A stretch of DNA of 64,000 nucleotides, taken from NCBI GenBank assembly GCA_030674185.1, contig CM060308.1, positions 31,416,004 through 31,480,003 on the forward strand, written 5' to 3'. Position numbers and translations under genes: made by a program. This document shows positions 59,371-64,000 of this stretch, piece by piece. The notes beneath the pieces are model-generated. The model was not told the DNA's origin, did no database searches, and saw only the letters and a program-made list of their open reading frames with translations. Numbering within the stretch: the stretch's first letter is position 1; the number at the start of each line of letters is the position of its first letter. Source of the stretch: Monoplex corrugatus. Taxonomy: Eukaryota > Mollusca > Gastropoda > Littorinimorpha > Ranellidae.

Positions 59371-61410
59371 ATACACAATCTGATTCTGTTTTTGTGTTTT
59401 TCTGGCTCCTGAAACCCGTAAGTAAAGCAGGTCAAAAGGTCACTAACTGTCTGTATTATCATGACGTGATTGTGATGTTGACATTACAGTCCTAGAAGAA
59501 TTCATATTTTATACACATGTACGCATGTAATACACATGTACATGTGTATTACTTGTGACACAAGCTCTATGTGTAGGTTGGCACACCAAGTAATATTTTA
59601 CTTTTTTTTTATAAACTTTTCTCTTTGTCTTTCTCACCATCTGTTTTCTTTTTCCTCTTGTCCTACCTTCCCTCACCACTCTTTTTCTGTCTCCTTTGAT
59701 ATTAGTATGTATTGGTATTGTGCTTGCTTTCTCACATCTTGGAAAAGTCCATTTGACAAGTACTCAAAATTATGTGTCGTGAGATCCATTGAAACAGTTC
59801 ACGTTACATGGATTGTACTCATTCACAGTGTACCATGTGTGTCCAGACCATCCGTTGTCGCTACTGTGGTTTTGAATGGTTGAATGTGTTGTAGTTTGGG
59901 GGAATTCTGTATGCAAATACAAAAGATTTTAATTGTACATCTTGTTGTGTAGAAGTTGATGATATTTTGGTGTGATATTTGTGTGTGATAAGAACAGTAT
60001 TCTCATAGATTGTTTATGTTTTGATAGGAAGAGGTTGGAATGTATCTACAGGGTAATGTATAAGATCTGTGGGAAAAATGATATAAATTATGATAATCAG
60101 AAGCCCGTTGGTTGATTTCATGCTCAGTACAGATGTTTGAGTTTTGAATTCGGGAAAGAAGACATGACAAAATCATGAGATAGAGGACATGGTGTATTTT
60201 GCTAGGAGAAGCATATAAATGATGGATGATTTTGTGAGAGATTTCATGGTAAATGTACCAGAGTAGCATTCGCTCTGTACTTAAAACTTTCCACACAATG
60301 ACTGTCTTGCAAGTTTTGGTATCTGTGATGAGTGGATGTGTTAGGTCAACTTGGTGTATAACTTTTCCTAATGTCATACTTTTTGTTTTTATGTATACAC
60401 ACAATTTAATGGCTCTTGTTAAACAGTTGATATCATTAAAAATTGTCCATAGTGTACTGGTTTCTTTCTGTGTACTTCTACACTTTTAGATGAGTCATGA
60501 CAGTGTAAAGTTTTGCAGTTTTTAGTTTTTGTGCCAGTCTGTGAACAGGAACTTCATTGATTATTTTAGTTGCATTGGCAACAGTCCGTCATTGTGTTAT
60601 GTCTTAGTATGGTAATCAGAATGGACTTGTCTGTGTTAGTGATTTATAAACGTTTATATTCTTTTGAATTAATTAATTCTTTTGTTATTTATTAATTAAT
60701 TCTTTAGTTATTTATTTGTCTATCTGTTTTGATATAAACAAATGTGATTCATCAAATGTCGCAGCGATAGGTCTTTTTATTCTGGGTGTGGGGCATTTCA
60801 TTTGGGGGAGGGGGAGAGTTGTAAACTAAACAGTGAATGATTGTTTGTCGTAAACAGATTGATTGGGGCCATTTGTGTTAAAGTATTCCTCTGCCATATT
60901 GTCTAACCAATACCATGGCACAGTGAATCCCTTTGTGCCCTAAAAGCTATCTCTTTGGGTCCTTTTGGATCCTAGTTCAAAAGGGCGACATTAGGCATTA
61001 GATGTAGCAGTGCCGTTGGTTTGACAGAGCTGACTATAAAACAGAGTTGTGTGCATTTGCCTACCTTAGAATTCAACTGTGCTGAAAGTTTAGCTAGAAT
61101 CGAATTGTAAAAAATTAGAATTCAACTGTGCTGAAAGTTTAGCAAGAATTGAAATGTAATTACGTGATACTTTGACTTTGGTCAAGCATGTTGTTGATAG
61201 AGCTCTCAGATATAGTATTTGTCAGATTTAGTTTTTGAAGTTTACGTATCTATCACATCTGTGTTGTGTTGTCTTTGTGAAAGACATAAAGCAAATACCA
61301 GTGTTTGCTGCTTAGAGCAATGCCAGTGGTTGGATAGTTGTAATAGTTTGGCTTTAACAACGGCACCAGTAGCTGTTGTGAAGTGAACATAATTAGTGTG
61401 ATGGTTGTGC
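59371..61410. other. AT-rich 3' flank without recognisable features
   Basis: Only short spurious frames. A 45-bp tandem duplication (TTAGAATTCAACTGTGCTGA with AAGTTTAGC) lies at about 61065-61160. Confidence 0.6.
61065..61160 (+). repeat. Tandem duplication of ~55 bp
   Basis: TTAGAATTCAACTGTGCTGA followed by AAGTTTAGCTAGAATCGAAT and then the same order again with AAGTTTAGCAAGAATTGAAA. Confidence 0.85.
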
Positions 61411-61412
61411 AG

Positions 61413-61627
61413 AGCAAAGCAAATCACCCATGTTTTCTTAAAACCATGTTCCATTTGTGGGTCAGACGTACTTCTGTTGAGCAAGGGAAATCACCCATGT
61501 TTTCTTAACCCTTTCACTCCCACATCCTATCAAAGGGTTAAGTTTTTGCAGTTGGTGGATAGGATGCGGGAGTCAAAGGGTTACCATGTTCCATTTGTGG
61601 GTCAGACGTACTTCTGTTGTTGTCAGT
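61413..61627 (+). repeat. Direct duplication, second copy carrying a MITE
   Basis: Unit 1 (61413-61479) reads AAATCACCCATGTTTTCTTA, AAACCATGTTCC, then GTGGGTCAGACGTACTTCTG. Unit 2 repeats it from 61480 but is split after CTTAA by MITE copy G (61505-61584) before CCATGTTCC resumes. Confidence 0.9.
61505..61584 (+). mobile_element. TTAA-flanked palindromic MITE, copy G (internally deleted)
   Basis: TTAACCCTTTCACTCCCACA on the left and GATGCGGGAGTCAAAGGG followed by TTAC on the right, only 80 bp. It lacks the inner palindrome's centre. Its insertion point is defined by the unit 1 sequence just to the left. Confidence 0.85.
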
Positions 61628-61828
61628 GAAAGTAGGACGCTGCTTTCTGATTCTATGCCATTGAATGAAACATGTGCAATAGCATAATTGGTACAGTGCC
61701 GAGTGAGCATTGAAGAGTATGCAGTAGAATGTGTCTGCGATGTCCCTGTGATTTTGTGGTTTTGATTTCGTCGTCATGGCAAGTCAAAAGGAAAAAACAC
61801 AGAAAGTAGCGTGCGTCTCTTTACATGT

Positions 61829-61970
61829 GTGTGTATGTGCGTGTATGTGAGTGTGTGTGTGTGTATACATGTGTAAATGTGTGTGTGTGTTCATGTATGT
61901 GAGGGTGTGTGTGTGCATGCATGTGTAAACGTGTATGTGTGTGTATGTGTGTGTGTGTGTGTATGTACAT
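61829..61970. repeat. Interrupted (TG)n microsatellite
   Basis: TG repeats with TATG, CATG and GAGTG interruptions. A complementary CA array follows at 62087. Confidence 0.92.
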
Positions 61971-62086
61971 AGCTATGTTTAACATTGCTTCCTTTTCTTC
62001 TCTTTCCCCCCCCCCCCCTCCTGTCATTATCTCATGCATGTTGATGTTGTCTGCCCACATATTTATTTTCCCTCTGTCCTTATTTC

Positions 62087-62342
<256 letters not shown>

Positions 62343-62825
62343 TAGTTTACCTCGAGCCGTTTTAAAGTCATCTGCATTCAGAGATATAAACTGAGAGTGA
62401 GAGAGAGGATGGACAGACGAAAAACATGACTTATTCAAATAATGTATGCATTGGAAACTATTAGCTAAAAGAGACATGCTGCCAGAATTCTCGACTGATC
62501 AAAAACAAACAAACAAAAATGAAACAGGAAAGAACAAAACAAAACAAACTAAAAAAAAAAAAAAAAAAAAAAAATTGCTGATGCAATAATTGTTTTAGTA
62601 ACCTTGAATGCAGACATGGATATATGTCGACTATCAAAGGGCAGGTGACGAAAAGGGAGACTAACCTTACTTACTGACTTCATGACTGTTGATTAGTTCA
62701 ACAGCTGTCATAATGATCTGCTACAGAATGTGCCACGAGTGTCCTTATCGCTATTCTTGACCTCTGGACTTGACAAGATATCGGGTGTGTTGTCTGTCAT
62801 CTGTCTTATTCTTGTTCTTAGTGTA

Positions 62826-62860
62826 GAAAGCCCAGCCGACTGTGGAGAGCCATATCAGGG
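62826..62860 (-). repeat. Interspersed repeat family F, 3'-end fragment, minus strand
   Basis: AAAGCCCAGCCGACTGTGGA followed by GAGCCATATCAGG, the complement of the family's 3' end. It lies just left of a full plus-strand copy. Confidence 0.65.
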
Positions 62861-62886
62861 TCATGATGACCATCTGTTCCTGTTAA

Positions 62887-63440
62887 ACCCCCGTGGGGAT
62901 GCCGAGGGTTCTTTCAGTATAAATAGTATCCCCACCTTCTGGAAATTCTGTGCTAGAAATTTCCTCTTTTCTGTCACTCTCTTTGTTTCTGCCTTGTTCC
63001 TTTGCTGTCTGTCATTTCTACCTATCATTTTCTGTCTTGCTGGTCAACTCACCTGCATGTGTTTGATAAAGTCTTATGTACTCTTTCTTAGGATTGATAA
63101 TTGGGTACATGTATTAAGTGTATATTTGGCTCTAGGGAGGTGAGATATGCAGAAGCAATTTTAAGTAATTTATGCCTGTTTTTATATATGTTTTGGTGTC
63201 CTTAGTTATGCTTATATTTGTATTCAGGTGTGCTTTTTAAATCCCATGTGCGATAAATTGGATGGAGTGGTCAATGCCAGGGGCATGCCCTTAGATTATG
63301 TGCACGAATGCATTGATACGTTTACTTCATTTTCTTGTCTTTTTTTTCCCTGTTGAAGTTTTGTATGTTTTGAAGCGATTACATCCCAGATATGGCTCTA
63401 CGCAGTCGGCTGGGCTTTAAACAACAATAACAATAAGATA
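62887..63440 (+). repeat. Interspersed repeat family F, full copy 3
   Basis: Starts CCCCCGTGGGGATGCCGAGG and ends CTCTACGCAGTCGGCTGGGC, then TTTAAACAACAATAACAATA. Confidence 0.85.
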
Positions 63441-63589
63441 TTCTTGTTAAACGCAACTAGTATGCTTTTGACATGGAGTGTTTGTGCTATAGAAGTGAAA
63501 TTATTACTATTACTATAACTGTTTCGAAAGTACACAGCACCTCGAACAAAAATAGATAAATAAATAAAATAAATAAATAAATTGTTATG

Positions 63590-64000
63590 GTTATTGTTGT
63601 TTAAAGCTCTGCTGACTGCGTAGAGCCATATCAGGGCTATAACTGTTTCAAAACATACACAATACTACATCACGAAAAAGAAATTTTTAAAAAATTAAAA
63701 AAAGGAAAGGAAAATTAAGTGCACATATCAATGCATTTGCGCACGTAATCTAAGGAGATGACCCTGGCGTTGACCGCCCCATCCAGTTTATTGCACAGGG
63801 GATTTAAAAAAAACATACCTGAATACCAATTGAAAAATAAGTAAGGACACTAAAACATAAAAAACCGGGCCTAAATTACCCAAAATTGCCTCCGCATACC
63901 TCATTTCCCTAGAGCTAAAAATGCACTGAATACATGTACCCAATTTCACTCCTAAGAGAAAATACGTAAGACTATATCGAACACATGTAGGTGAATGGAC
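63590..64000 (-). repeat. Interspersed repeat family F, minus-strand copy (runs off window)
   Basis: Begins with the complement of the 3' tail (TTATTGTTGTTTAAAGC) and continues leftwards through the family as GCGGTCAACGCCAGGGTCAT and AATTGGGTACATGTATTCAG on the minus strand. The 5' end lies beyond the window. Confidence 0.85.

Overview
The window is nuclear DNA of an invertebrate animal, most likely a mollusc and probably a gastropod. The evidence is spliced genes with GT-AG introns, AT-rich non-coding sequence, very dense (CA)n/(TG)n microsatellites, and several families of LINEs, tRNA-derived SINEs and MITE-like elements of the kind common in marine molluscs. The mollusc assignment is inference from repeat style; no marker gene proves it. 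There are no bacterial-type operons, CRISPR arrays, rRNA genes or intact tRNA genes.

Two protein-coding genes can be supported. On the minus strand a two-exon gene (coding 16353 down to 10126) encodes a 281-residue protein with three C-terminal zinc fingers and acidic flanks. On the plus strand, 19 coding exons from 23770 to 57459 encode an 806-residue orthologue of PPP1R21 (KLRAQ motif-containing protein 1, subunit Fy-2 of the FERRY endosomal mRNA-transport complex). All 19 exons join in phase, and both family-defining motifs are visible, near the start and the end of the protein.

Layout: 1-9990 is AT-rich DNA with no recognisable gene, perhaps partly 3' UTR of the zinc-finger gene. 9991-16353 is the zinc-finger gene, whose intron carries a MITE, a degenerate LINE and microsatellites. 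16354-23769 is the intergenic interval, full of LINE and SINE remnants and ending in G-rich and CG/CA tracts just before PPP1R21. 23770-57459 is PPP1R21, whose introns hold nearly every repeat class in the window, including a roughly 54-copy 54-bp minisatellite. 57460-64000 is its 3' flank, with two more TTAA-bounded elements and several copies of a 0.55-kb interspersed repeat arranged as an inverted pair.

The most interesting non-genic structure is a family of seven TTAA-flanked, internally palindromic MITE-like elements that resemble piggyBac-derived elements. One has a near-empty paralogous site inside the window, one sits inside a SINE, and two abut splice sites of PPP1R21. Other points of note are complementary CA/TG repeats on both sides of PPP1R21 exons 3 and 4, a LINE that carries a TG microsatellite inside its 3' UTR, an RVxF-like PP1-docking candidate conserved in PPP1R21, and a recursive-splice-like acceptor at the last PPP1R21 exon.
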